The notes below the pieces were generated by a model. It saw only the letters and a program-made list of their open reading frames with translations, ran no database searches and was not told the origin of the DNA. This document shows positions 23,261 to 35,020 of a stretch of 64,000 nt of DNA, in pieces. Source of the stretch: Marisa cornuarietis (lineage: Eukaryota > Mollusca > Gastropoda > Architaenioglossa > Ampullariidae); contig SMMW01000087.1 of NCBI GenBank assembly GCA_004794655.1, positions 62,001-126,000 on the forward strand, written 5' to 3'. Numbering within the stretch: the stretch's first letter is position 1; each line of letters starts with the position of its first letter. Made by a program: the position numbers and the translations under genes.

Positions 23261-24555
23261 CATCGCAGAGAAAGGATGTGCCATGAGCTGCTTTTCAACA
23301 ACGGAAGACAATATGAGCAACAAAATTCTCATCCCATTAAAATTTGTCACGTAGGCTCTTATGTAGATTCATGAAATAAGAGTTGTAGAAATGCAGCGAT
23401 AGTTATGAGTCGATGGTAACCTAAAGACTCTGGACACTCTGAAAGAGAGAGACAGGTTAACCAAAGAGAAATTAAAGGTGGTAGAGGAGAGTATTCATTT
23501 CAGTTTATATGAAGAGACCATATGAAGGACCTTACTTTAATGTCTGTTATATTCGGTTAGATGGACTTCCAGGTTTTCACTGGCGGATGGTTGAATCAAC
23601 TACCTCAACATGGAATAAAAGAGGAAAAAAACAGAGCCTTGAGGTATCCGGTACTTAAGAGAAGAAGGAAAAGTTTTAGTGTCTATATCTACTACCGAAT
23701 GGGGACGATCAGTCACATAGAACTAGAACTAGCTCAAGACAGTGCCAGAGAGACTGGAAGTAACATGATGGCTCTTGAGAAGGATGTCAGTGTTGAGCGG
23801 TTTTTTTTAATGCGCACCGACAAATCAAGAAACGATGGAGACGAGTTGCGATAATTTCGCAAGCAGATAGCAATTACCCTCACTTCTCACAGCACCGCAC
23901 TCACGGTCGAATAATTCTCATTCTAGACTTACTGAAGTGGTTTGAGTAGAATGTTGGAGAATAGGTTCAGAAGATGTACCAGCACAACCTTTACAAATAT
24001 TTCAATAAACAAAATGTAGACTTTAAACAAGACAATAGTTTTTTCGGCGTTGTTAGGGTCGAGGGTGTGTTTGTGTAGGTGGGGTGACAATAACATGTTT
24101 AAAAAACGAAGGTGGCATCACCAGTCGACAATAAATAATTGATAACGCGAATGACAACTCAAATCATCACGTTAAGGCATTCGTGAAGTGGGTTGGAATC
24201 GGGTCGAGAAAGCAGGATGTTTCAGGTTTATAATGATCTCCTTGACATGAGACTCGGTGACAAGCACAAATTGCATAAAAAAGTAAACTATAGTCTAGAG
24301 TCATCAGCACAAAATCAGGCTAAGTCTCGGAAGTTGATGAATCGTTAAGTCCGCGTAGCTTGTCCATTCTGAAAGACACTGGAAAATGGTCCGATATTCG
24401 GCAAACATGAAAAGATCGTGGTTTGAGCACGCCTTATCTTCAAGCGAAAATCCCAAAGGCAGAAGGTACCTGATCACCAAATACAAGAGTCTTCTGAACA
24501 GACTCGCCTCTGCTTAACCAGTAGTTTTTTTGTCAAGATTTTTATCTCCGCACAT
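23261..24555. other. Intergenic, no recognised feature
   Basis: A 97-codon plus frame (23561-23854) is open but has no recognisable domain. No repeats or RNAs seen. This is the 3' flank of the minus-strand receptor ending at 24556. Confidence 0.45.
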
Positions 24556-25701
24556 TCAAAACACTCCTCTCCTAGTGTCGTCTGATGATGTTTTATAGTT
24601 TGCTTCACAAAGAACGTGTTTGAAACAGCACCTTACTTTAATGAGATTCTCTAAAGTCTCTCGGTATTTCGAAGACGAAGAATAGTAGATAATAAAACGA
24701 AAAGACGACTCCACACAAACGCACATTTCTGAAATACTGGAACAGACTAGGTAAAAATTTCGGTATATACCGCTAAAACTAAATTCGGAGTTAAAGATCG
24801 GATATATTCTTAGCCCAATCCTCGGCAGATTTAGCACGAGGGACACGAGGGATAAGGTTATTAGCATTTTAGTCACTGCCGTTTCTTTCCCTGTTTTACC
24901 AGACGACGTGTGATTTCGCCAGGCAGCAGTCTGCCACAGTTTACCGATGGTAATAAGAGTACAGATCATAACGATGATTGGACATCCCAAGGCCAAGAAA
25001 CATCCATAAAATATTCCGTCAATGAAGTCCAGCAGTTCCTTGTTCCTTGCTGCGTAATCTGTGACAATCAGCCTTCTCAGTATCAGTTGTCTCCTCTCGT
25101 CGAAAACACATATAATGTTGTATTTTGCTAGCACCACAAGCCGCAGAAAACAAGCTATCGGCACTGAGGTGAGTATAATGACCATCATGTTTCTTGTCGT
25201 CAGTAATAATTTTGCACGAAGTGGCATCATCACACAGAAGCATCTCTCAAAAGCAATTATCGTCGACAGGAGCAGTGAGCCATAGCTAGAACTGTAGAAA
25301 ATCCGGATTTTATTATTTGTAAGAAAGTTGTCGACGAGACCTATTATTTCTTGAGATGTAAAACTAAACATGTGTTCTGCAAAGACAACAAAATAATAGG
25401 TGACAACTGTTAAGTCTACCACCGCTAGACTGAAAAGGCAGAGGTTTACTCTATGTTGTAAGCCTTGTTTGTAGAAGACAATCATGTTCATCACATTAGT
25501 CGGGGAGCAGACCAGAAAAAGTAGTGGTATAATGACAGCTGATTTCAATTTAGCGACCAAATGTTTCGTTTCTGGACTGACCAGGTCACCCGAGCCATCT
25601 GAAGATGAGATATGAATGCAGCTCTCAGAGGCGTTCTTACTATAAAGTGGTGTGACATTCATGACTTGCAAAATGAACGTCCCATTCTTGTAAAAAGTCA
25701 T
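24556..25701 (-). CDS. Putative chemosensory 7TM receptor (copy 4, intact, divergent)
   Basis: A 381-residue single-exon receptor on the minus strand, starting at the first ATG in frame (25701). The N-terminus has three sequons (N6, N15, N23), Cys28 and SSSDGSGDLVSPET. TM1 about 54-77 (CSPTN replaces the usual GGPTN), TM2 87-111 with LAVVD, TM3 134-160 with ERC at 152-154 then FCVMMPLRAK, TM4 172-192, Cys198 in ECL2, TM5 228-254, TM6 275-298, TM7 313-341, helix 8 SSSKYRE. ICL3 (NHTSSGKTGKE) differs from its neighbours. The C-tail is longer and contains a CC pair after helix 8 (about 358-359), a possible palmitoylation site. Decayed relatives of this subtype are the relics at 39803 and 56421. 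Ligand unknown. Confidence 0.9.
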   Translation of the reverse strand: MTFYKNGTFILQVMNVTPLYSKNASESCIHISSSDGSGDLVSPETKHLVAKLKSAVIIPLLFLVCSPTNVMNMIVFYKQGLQHRVNLCLFSLAVVDLTVVTYYFVVFAEHMFSFTSQEIIGLVDNFLTNNKIRIFYSSSYGSLLLSTIIAFERCFCVMMPLRAKLLLTTRNMMVIILTSVPIACFLRLVVLAKYNIICVFDERRQLILRRLIVTDYAARNKELLDFIDGIFYGCFLALGCPIIVMICTLITIGKLWQTAAWRNHTSSGKTGKETAVTKMLITLSLVSLVLNLPRIGLRIYPIFNSEFSFSGIYRNFYLVCSSISEMCVCVESSFRFIIYYSSSSKYRETLENLIKVRCCFKHVLCEANYKTSSDDTRRGVF

Positions 25702-26133
25702 AGTAAGTCTCACAATGGCTTATACAAGATAAATAACTGTACAGAAATCAGTAAAGGAAATTGTACACTGCTTAACAAAAGTTTGTCAATATTTTAATTC
25801 ACACAAATATCACAAGGCTACTTATCGCTCAGAATCTGTCTTGTCTCCTCGCGAAACAGTTTCCGAATTTCAAACAATGTCAATGGAGAAAGAAGGCTAA
25901 TGCCAGCCCAGCTTTATCATTGTTTTTCCAAATAGAAAGACTGGTTTAAAGAAGTCTGCTCCGATTTCAGTCGGCCGCACACAACACCCAGTTTATAAAC
26001 ACTTTGAATGTTCGTAATAACCTCAAGGGTCTCCCGTTTTGTCTGATGTGTATAACGGCGCACCTGCTGAGAATTTTTGGGCTTAGAGGGCTAGAGAGAG
26101 ATTGATAAAAGATTGATCTATAAAACGTACACG

Positions 26134-26195
<62 letters not shown>

Positions 26196-26754
26196 GTCAC
26201 GTCTGCGTTTGCAAATAATTACCAATTTCAGATTTCAAAATTATTATAATCGCGGTATGCAATTACGAATAATCACACATTTCCCCGTCAGTACATCCCC
26301 CGTCCCACACTATCAAGCCCGCACAAACCCCTTAAGTATTTAAATTGTCTAACTAGCCAAAAATGTTTCTTTGCAATTATTAATAATTATTTTCCTATTT
26401 TGAACTCGTTGGAACGCGAATTTTGCGGTACAAAGATAAACATCTGGATGCGCATCAGAGCCTCTTAATTAACCACGATGTTAAAAACAACTGCAACTAA
26501 AGAGATTTTATTTCATGAACTTAATTAAAGTGGATGATCTACACAACCTGGGAATACTCTTTGTTTTCTGAAGTATCGTTTTAAAACATGTATGGCTATA
26601 ATATTTTGGCTTTTCTGTGGGTAAAGAGATTTTTTCTGCAATGATAGAAACACAATTTCACTCGACAGAGGCCCGGACAAGAGGCAAAGAACTCTTATCC
26701 TTATTAAAGACTTCAATACCGCTCTTATACAATCATCATCATCATCATCATTAT
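25702..26754. other. Intergenic with (AC)n tract
   Basis: 5' flank of the minus-strand receptor. It holds a long (AC)n run (26135-26192) and a short (ATC)n run at about 26732-26750. No gene recognised. Confidence 0.5.
26135..26192. repeat. (AC)n microsatellite
   Basis: About 29 uninterrupted AC units. Confidence 0.97.
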
Positions 26755-27973
26755 TGTGACGAAACTGCGGGGAGAATGGTTGGGACTAACCGCCCTAGGG
26801 GAAAGGGCACAGGTTACTGGCTCGCCTCCCTCCCGACTTTCACCCTGCTCCACTCTCTCGCTCGCTGTTTCGCACATTCACGCGCAAGCACACAGACCAC
26901 TGTCTCCGCTCACGCGTGCAACCACACTGACAACACGTTGTACAGTAGAAATCAAATTATTATTAAGAAACACAAGAAACAAATTATGAAATGAATGGTC
27001 CGGTCTAACTATATATTTGGTAAATTTCAATTACAAACAAAAGCAGAATGGCAACCTTGCCAATGAATGATGACCTATAACAAGTTTTATATATATATAT
27101 ATATAATTAAAGAAAACCTTCCCTCTAATGCGGTTCCGTGTAAGGGCAAATGATTTAACCTGTGTGCCCAAAACGTGTGCCCTGCTCACGTCGCACACAG
27201 CTTGGAATAAGGCAGTGTCTCCACGACTATCTGCCTCCTCGCCACCTCGTCGTGGACACCCGTAGAATGGCTCTAGCACCCACTGTCCACACTGGCGAAT
27301 CCTCTTGTCGTGCACAGTTGCCCCAACAGCTGCGATGAAGACTGTCAGGTGACAGTGTCCGGCACCGGCTCGAGACGAGCAAGAATTTCAGGGGCACACA
27401 GACGATGCATTGTGCCTGCCACTACCTCCAGCGGTTGCCCCAGGCAACGGACGGCAGTGTTGCAGTTACCGGTATTCCACGTTGCGTACCCTTCTTCTCG
27501 TCTGCGAGAACGGAGACCCTTGCTTTACGCTTTGGTGCCACAGCCTGCAAGTGCCAGTCAGTAGCGCTGCACGTTCGTAGAATGGACTCCCCTTCTGCAG
27601 TCTTACTGGTTACAGCTGGTGGCGCTCAGAGACGGTAGTCCCTACTCGATCGATGTGGAAAGGCCTCGACTAAATACCTACCCTAAACTATATACCCAAT
27701 GAACCACGTGACCCTCAAAACTAACTCTTCTCAGCCCTGACGCTATCGCGATATTACTAACAAAACTACAACCACCCGCGCTATTCTCTAAACTTCCAAA
27801 AACCTACCCCCTGTCCCAAGAACTAGATCACTCACGTCCATCACAGCGGCCTCTCAAGACATAAAATCGAACAGAATAGATTCAATTCCTGACCGCCTTT
27901 GACTGACCACTCAATTATCCTACCTGTGCTCCAGCTGTGTTGTTCTCGCCTTGAACCGGGCAGGATCATGACA
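26755..27973 (-). mobile_element. LTR of a retrotransposon (3' LTR remnant)
   Basis: A 1.2-kb, GC-richer block begins TGTGACG and ends CATGACA, so it has TG..CA ends, with a purine tract directly outside its right end (see 27974). Read on the minus strand this is polypurine tract followed by LTR, the order at a 3' LTR. Its ends resemble those of the complete element at 58167-63991 (TGTGA...TGACA). No second LTR or coding region is present. Open frames inside (26617-26994, 27310-27638) overlap each other and carry no domain. Confidence 0.6.
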
Positions 27974-28198
27974 TCCCCCCCTACTCAAGAGTAAAACCTG
28001 GAGTTTTGCTTAAAATCAGGCCAGAACAACACAGCACAACTTAAAACAATATCAAAACTCAAATAACTATAATTCTTAAAACATTCGACCATAACACATC
28101 CTTCCTGTTCGGCGCATCCTGATTAGGGTTTCACAACATCAACAAAATCTTATTAAAAATCACACCTATGAATATTTACACTGCCTTTCATAACGTTA
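27974..28198 (-). mobile_element. Polypurine tract and 3' internal remnant of LTR element
   Basis: On the minus strand GAGTAGGGGGGGA (27974-27986) directly precedes the LTR and is a good polypurine tract. About 210 bp of non-coding sequence lies between it and the border of the right inverted-duplication arm (28199). This looks like the stub of the element's internal region, cut off where the arm begins. Confidence 0.5.
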
Positions 28199-28979
28199 GA
28201 CCTCGGTAGAAACCAACTTCAGAGACTGGTGTAAACAGACAACTGATTTGCACAGCAGTGACCTGATCGGATAGATAGATAGAGAAGAAAAACACCTCGT
28301 TGTCTTACATTTCTTTAAGAACAATTTCCTTAAAAACATAGCATGTCTGAGATTGTTATTGGGCAGTCAGTTAATTTGGGACATAATGAACCCGAACTTT
28401 TGTCGCTATGGAGATTTTTTCTCTCTTGAATATCTGAATTACGCTCAAGAAGTGAAGAGCAACATTTACAATCAACAGGTGCTACAAAGTGATGCTATAA
28501 TTGAAGACAAGATAATTATAACATATTTTCTAAAACGTGAATGAATTACAATTGACGTGTGTTTAAGCAACACGATTTATGAGTGGATTTTCGGATTTCT
28601 TAGAAAAATAAGCAAATAATGCACAAGAACAACATAAATATTGTTGACAAGACTTGAGCGTTTATTGACAAATACGTCAGTTGCTTCTCCACCATGCTAT
28701 GTCGTAGCTGCAGGTTGACACCACTTATAAGTATTTTTTGTTACCTTGTCTACCAGTCTTATACTGTACCTTCTAGAATATTTTACTGATCTTTGCTCTG
28801 TACGGGTATAGATCGTATATCAAACTTTTTTTATAGGTCCCTGGAAGTTGAGCTGCTAAATTGCTCAGAGAGAAAGTAAACACATCGAGTTATATTTTTA
28901 GTGGGGGCCGCTGCCTTAAAGACAATGCCACTTTATCTCCTGCTGCTCTTCTTTTTCCTATCCTTTTATGGAATCAAAT

Positions 28980-29060
28980 ACTGATTCCCGACAGCATCGA
29001 ACTGCATGCCTTCGGCTTCGGACACTTCTCTAACCACTTGCCTATCCACTATTGACTACA
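28980..29060 (-). repeat. tRNA-like SINE head (right arm)
   Basis: Mirror copy of 14150-14230 with box A-like and box B-like motifs on the minus strand. Confidence 0.5.
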
Positions 29061-29521
29061 CGTGTAAAAGCGCAATGATGCTGCACAAGAGCGCAAGTAA
29101 AGACAAGAAGTTCAAACGACTCAAAGATCGCTCAAACAGCGATATGTTTGGAACAAGAGCTGAAACGGCTTGCACCAATATGATCACGGTGACCAGAACA
29201 AGGAATGCACTGGTTTTGAGGGAAAAAAGAGATTAAAAACTAACCGTGATCGTTAATCAAATCGGGTTCAAAAGCTGCCAAAATGAGACTAATAATAGTT
29301 ACAGGAAAAACATAATTCAAATTAAACACTGTCCTCGGCAATTCATATTGAAACTGAATTATGACTGATCATGATTATAAAATATTTAATATAAGATCAG
29401 TACAGTAATCAGCTTCTTTAAGTCACATTGAAAGCTCTGCTAAGATCTGTGGACTTTATCCTTTACCTTAGACATTATAGTCATATAACTGGTCTCAGGT
29501 AACAATGTGTGTTTGGCTGTT

Positions 29522-30102
29522 TCACATGTATCTTCTATTATTTAAAATCTCGACAATGTGTCATTCTAAAGGACCTATGGCAGATCTCTCTGTACCTAGA
29601 ACTTGAGAAATAGTAGACAATAAAACTATAGGCAGACCTTATGCAGACGCAAACATCGGCAATGCTGACACAGGCAAAGTAAAAATATCGATACTGACCT
29701 TTAGCACTGAACTCACTGTTACGTAACGGGTACACTCTGAGTAAAACACTTAGCAATGAAAATATAAGAAAGTCTGTGGATAAGAACATAAGCATTTTAG
29801 TCACAGCCAATTCCTTCCTCGAATCAGCAGATGTTGTCTGTCTCCGCCAAGTAACACCCTGCCAGAGTTTAACAGCCGTTAAAATAGTAATAAAATTATT
29901 ACAGGACACCCCAGAGCTATGAAAAAAAAGTAAAATATTTCATCTACAAAGTCAAGTAACTCCTTGTTCCTAGCCGCATAGTCCGTGACATAAAACACCA
30001 TAAATGTCAGCTGCCATCAGACGATGAGATCAGCAGACAGTTGCCAGAAAGGTTGTCCGTCCCGTTCTCTTCCAGAAGGGAGGCCACTTGTGCTGAGCAC
30101 AT
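29522..30102 (-). pseudogene. 7TM receptor pseudogene, internal 505-bp deletion
   Basis: Inverted paralogue of the receptor at 12595-13677. The 5' end (ATG at 30102) matches up to TCATCGTCTGATGGC, then jumps at 30013-30015 to the sequence that lies 505 bp further on in the intact copy. GGC is present at both ends of the missing segment. TM1 to TM4 and most of ECL2 are gone and the frame shifts, as 505 is not a multiple of three. A second lesion of 4 bp lies near 29890 in TM5, and an insertion near 29538 creates an early stop in the tail. The remaining TM6-TM7 (29538-29850) is almost unchanged, so inactivation is recent. Confidence 0.92.
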
Positions 30103-31563
30103 CCCACTTTTGACCTGAGTAATTACTACCAACACGCTTCATGGCATTGGTCCTACTTTCTCTAAGATCTTCATTCGCGAAGAGAGTTTTGAAGCGTGTG
30201 TGCATTTACCCGATAGCTATCTGGACATCTTGAAACACAATGCAATGTCTGTGACAGCGACACTAATCTCATAGTCACATTATAGAGTAAAACTCCGTGT
30301 TCGTATTTCACGATAATATTTTAAACAGTATATTTGAAAATTTCTTTTTTTTCTTTTATAAATTATTCGTTTTAAATGTTCTTGAAAAATTTTTAACATC
30401 TGACATCCGACCTTATTATGACCTGACTAACCAGAGCTTTTGAATTGGACCGATGAATCAGGACCAAACAATTTATAATGACAGAAGTAATTATCGATTA
30501 TTAATGAGGCGTCTCTGGATAGAGATGGGCTTGAAAAAATTGGGAGCAAATAAAGAAAGAAACGCACACACACACACACAAGTACGCTCACGCACGCACG
30601 CACGTATATATATATATATACCCGTGCACACATATACTCTCGCTGAATTAAAATAGATTTTTCTTGATCTGGTTGCGCGCACATCGTCAAATATTGTTTT
30701 ATATGCTTGCTTCAACATTTGCGCGTGCAAGCACGTACAGTTATAATAAAACAACAAAGCCAGGACATATATACAGACAGAAATGTACATAGAAATGCGC
30801 ATGTCTAATGAATAGCTCGTGAAGATTCAGTACTTAATGTAGTAAAATAACATTTGCATTCATCTGTTTACAAAATGTTTAATGTCAACGAACATACATT
30901 ATTTTTCTATACCTTTAATTCCTTTATTTTATACTTAAAACAATTATTTAAATACTGTTATGGATTTCTTAAATGAATATATTTTTATGGATTTTTCTTA
31001 ATTTTCTTTCTGGGAGGTAACCCTCCAGTAGCTTTCATCCCCAAATACAATTTCTGAAAATTCCACAAGTTTACACAGACGCTTATTTTATTAAAACAAA
31101 GTGCATGATAAATATGAGCGTAGCTGAAAATCTATAGTACAGGGTGTATTTGACTGGTTAGAAATATTCCGGGATAAATTGAATTTAGTTTCAGCAAAGA
31201 CCCTGTAGATTCAATGGTTTTTATTTCATTCCCTTGATCCACCCGGGTCATAGAAGCATCATCACGGATACTGCAGTTGATGAAAGCTTTCTTTCTGGCT
31301 TTTAATAAAACGCAGCAAGAGGTCCGAAGGTTTGTCTGCTCATTTATATGCAAGAAGCACATTTCTAAAGAACCTTTCTCAAGCATCAGCCGGGCTGAAG
31401 GCGCTTTATATAAATAAAGACGATCAAGCATCTTTTATGGCTGGTATGAGATGGACCGTCATGAACACACATACACTCAAGCATGCACACATTGCAAAGT
31501 AAAATGTAAATAAACTGGATTTATACAGCCCTTCACCCACTAACAAACGCACACTAAAAGCGC

Positions 31564-31565
<2 letters not shown>

Positions 31566-31617
<52 letters not shown>
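31566..31617. repeat. (AC)n microsatellite, right arm
   Basis: Mirror of the left-arm (TG)n at 11116-11158. The two have different unit counts and the surroundings also differ by about 50 bp. Confidence 0.97.
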
Positions 31618-31619
<2 letters not shown>

Positions 31620-32741
31620 ACAAAAAAGAGCAAACAAAGAAAATGGTAAGCTTTACTTGAATCGATGTGTTGCAGTTATCTTTGTGAGCAACTTAACCCC
31701 TAGCAATCTTTCCGAAGTCTTTGCCTAGTTAATGTCTATTGTCAGCACGAATTGTTCTGCTCTTCTCACAGTCTAGAAGGTTAACCAGCCATTTACCCTT
31801 CTTGTTTGTTGTTAACTCACTTCTACGACTAAACTGCTGTTATTGCTTTTATAATGCTTTGGATACCACTGAATAGGACTTACTACGCTCATACATATGC
31901 CCCATTCCAACTGTAGCCCCACTTCTACCAACAGACGATTTTTTTACGAGCTCATCTAGTCTATAGATCAAGTATATAGTTCAGTAGCCGCTATTAACAT
32001 GGCTACAGTCTGCTTGATTCTTATGTTCATTGTCGATCTTTGATTTTGTAGAAAAACGTTTAAAGTTACTTCCATTTTACTGAAGTTGTCACTGAGGGTG
32101 ATCGAGTATATGCTGAGGTGTTTACAATGCAACGTGCAACTAGAACGTTCAACGATCGATTTCGCAATCAGGACGGAAAAGTAGTTTTAATACTTGAGGT
32201 GATGATGCGAAAGAAGGAAAACTTAACCTTTATCCCCAAAATAAAAACTGGAGCTATATACATGGATTTACAAGCCGTCTTCAGTAACTAAAAGTTCAGT
32301 GACTGATGTATTCTGTGCACACGACCCTCAGATGAACTCAGGGCATGTGAGTAGATAACATTTTGTGACTTCGCTGCTCGATTTATCGCCATTTTTCCTT
32401 GAAATGTCCAGACACGTGTAAGACAGCGCTTTGCATAAAACTGATCCATAAAAATCAACCATAAGCACTGGACAGCAAGGTGAATCATGCCTGCAAACGT
32501 ACATTCAAAGATACATGCACACCTACAAACATTAAAATAGAATGTGATACAAACAAATTGTTTATAAAGCTTAATGTTGAAGGCTACATCAAGGGCGCTT
32601 GTGCCTGTGATAGCAGCCTTTATAGCGAATATATTCTGTCCACAAGGCTAAGCGGCGGTTATCCTGGAGCGCGTGTAGGCTAAAGGCGGCCTACGTGACC
32701 GCAAGTAGGGGTAGCGTAAACAACACACCGCACTGAGCGTA

Positions 32742-33005
32742 AATGAATGAATACATAAGGGAGGAAACTACTGGAACTTTTGGAAATGTTCAATACAGAT
32801 TTCCGTCCCCTTGACTGTGTTAAACAGTTCAGCCAATCACAGGTTTCGTTTTATTATGAAGTAGGGAACGTTGTATTTGGTCAGGCGCCATTTTGGAGTC
32901 TAATGTCAGTCACTGAATTTGACATGGATTTGTACTTCAACAACCGCAAATAAGAAATAACAGTAAGTAATATTTGAATTCTAATGTATATTCTAATAAA
33001 ATATA
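32742..33005 (+). repeat. Dispersed repeat R1, copy 2
   Basis: Aligns in direct orientation with 9035-9300 (see that entry). It lies outside the right arm and is not inverted, so it is not part of the palindrome even though the first copy lies about 1 kb outside the left arm. Confidence 0.7.
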
Positions 33006-33514
33006 TGTTTGTTTGGCACTTTATGTTTGTATATATTGTGTAAATAATTTTTTGTTAACTTCGAAACTGATAGACACCGCTTGAACCGGTTCAAGTTTTT
33101 TTATGCTAAATGTGACAACACAGGAATATTGACAGGAATGACAGCTGAAGCTTGTATGTAGACATCTTGAGATAAAACTCCAAGTCAAAGCTTTCCCCAT
33201 TTAAAAGACAGTAAGTTCGGTTGATGCAAAGAATGACGAGAAATCTCCTAACAAAGAAGCACCAGCAGTGGATTACTGTGCAAAAGTTTTTTAAAACATG
33301 TTTAATTTGTATATGCGGGTTTGTGTCGAAAGAGACTATGTGGATGGTAAATTTAATATTTATTTTGCATTAGCATTGAATGTAAGATATTTTAATGGCG
33401 GTTTGACTGTGAATATTTAACCAAGTGTGAAGTGTCTTGTTCTTTGTATTTACTCATAATCCCAATGAAATGTAGTCCATGCTGGTAATAAAAATATATA
33501 AAATTTACTGCACT

Positions 33515-33590
33515 ACATGGGTATCAAACCGCGAATCCTATCGGTTCGGACACCCAGCACGCCAACCACGGGGCTTTCTAATTTTTCCAA
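33515..33590 (-). repeat. tRNA-derived SINE head
   Basis: Minus strand: CCCCGTGGTTGGCGTGCTGG (box A-like) and, after a tRNA-like interval, GCGGTTTGATACCC (box B-like). No complementary acceptor stem can be formed, and an AT-rich tail follows. This fits an eroded tRNA-derived SINE better than a tRNA gene. Confidence 0.55.
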
Positions 33591-34190
33591 CACGCTGCAG
33601 AGTTTTACTATGTAAAAGACCTTCAAAGTCTGGTTTTTTTCGCATATTTGTGTAAGTGTACCTGAACACGTTTCTGCGCTTTACTCTTACCAAACGAGGT
33701 TCTTAGAGATTCACTGCGCCACGTATAATGTAAAAATTGGCAGTTTTCAAAAACGATACCATTTATGGAGAAATCAAGACTGGCTGATTAATATTTTGTA
33801 TTTAAAATTGTATGCTTTTAGGCGATATCTCTTAACATGGCATCCAAAACTTAGACTAAGCAATCACAAACTTCCTTAATAACAAAAAACCCACACAAAA
33901 TGACTAAGGACATGAACTTCGCTGACTGTGAGATCTAGAACGCATCGAGACAAATTTTACTATTCCTTTATAAGAAGTGTTAAAATTTTAGCTTTGTCAA
34001 TATGCTCGTTTGAATTTCTTAAAGAATATATATTTTCACTTGATAATTTTTCTGCTCTTCAGATTTAATAAAGAAATAATTTAATGTTCTTTTTAACATC
34101 TTGCTTTTCGCTTTTCTTTGCTAATAACAACTTTTCTTCCAAATATATTGCATGTGCATGTACGTGTTTGTGTGTGCATGCACGCATGTT

Positions 34191-34224
34191 TCTGTCTCTG
34201 TGTGCATGTGTGTGTGTGTGTGTG
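34191..34224. repeat. (GT)n-rich microsatellite
   Basis: TGTG-rich run upstream of unit A's receptor. A longer GT run occupies the same relative position in the middle unit (42601), supporting their homology. Confidence 0.8.
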
Positions 34225-35020
34225 GAGCACACACCGGTAGTTAAGTGGTTGCAGCTTAGTGTTTTTTAATAATTACATGTAAATTTATTCCATTAATGAC
34301 AGTGACTGACATTTTAAACGATTCTTACGAGAGTGCGTAGCTGCTAAAACTGGTCAGTTTAGAGTAACTGGTATATTAACAATACTCGTTCAAGTGAAGG
34401 TGAAATACTGCACACAGATAAAAACATCACTTAATCACACAAAAAGTAAAAACTATATTTATCCAAAACTACTGTTCTACATGAAATTTGTCAACATATG
34501 CTATTTAAAATGTTTCACTTAGTATGGAAGTGCTCTCTTAAATGGGGAGACTACACGCATCTTCGATTTATATTCTTCACGCATTTTTTTAAATTGACTT
34601 ATACTAGGAAATCATAGACTAAACTCACCCTCGACACCAGCTATGTTCCTGACTTTTGTTTTCTTGATGAATTCGAGATTGTACAGAACTATATACAAAT
34701 ATGTATTAACATATTATGTTAGAGTACATGTACAGATTACGTAAGCAAAATATTTTCTAGGCCTCCTACAATGATGTTTTTAAAAATCAACAGTATTGTA
34801 TAGCCAAGTATGGTACTTATTACTTTTACAAACGTGTGTCAGTATTAGCATTCGTATCAGTTGCATAAGAAAAATTCAGTTTACCAGTTGCGTGAACATT
34901 CACCAGCGTTCTAGCAATACCTTTTTCTTACTTTAAAATTTTGTCTGACAGCATTAGCCTAACTTGTAACTAAGCAGGTTGTGAGTTTTTAGTTTTGCCA
35001 GAAGTTATAGTTTGTAGAAC

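Larger units (their letters stand above)
28199..32623 (-). repeat. Inverted segmental duplication, right arm
   Basis: Reverse-complement copy of 10088-15006. It starts GACCTCGGTAGAAACC, the complement of GGTTTCTACTGAGGTC at the left arm's edge, and ends at about 32623 (GATAGCAGCCTTTAT). The order of all landmarks is mirrored: (GATA)n, SINE head, receptor copy, (AC)n. The arm is about 0.5 kb shorter, almost entirely because of the deletion in the receptor. Confidence 0.92.

Noticed and set aside
26617..27638. Several overlapping open frames of 77-125 codons in a GC-richer block
   Set aside because: They lie in the LTR-like block 26755-27973 or cross its edge, overlap each other in different frames and have no domain.
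33515..33590. Possible tRNA gene on the minus strand
   Set aside because: Box A and B-like motifs exist but the acceptor stem cannot pair and an AT-rich retroposon-like tail follows; called a SINE head instead.
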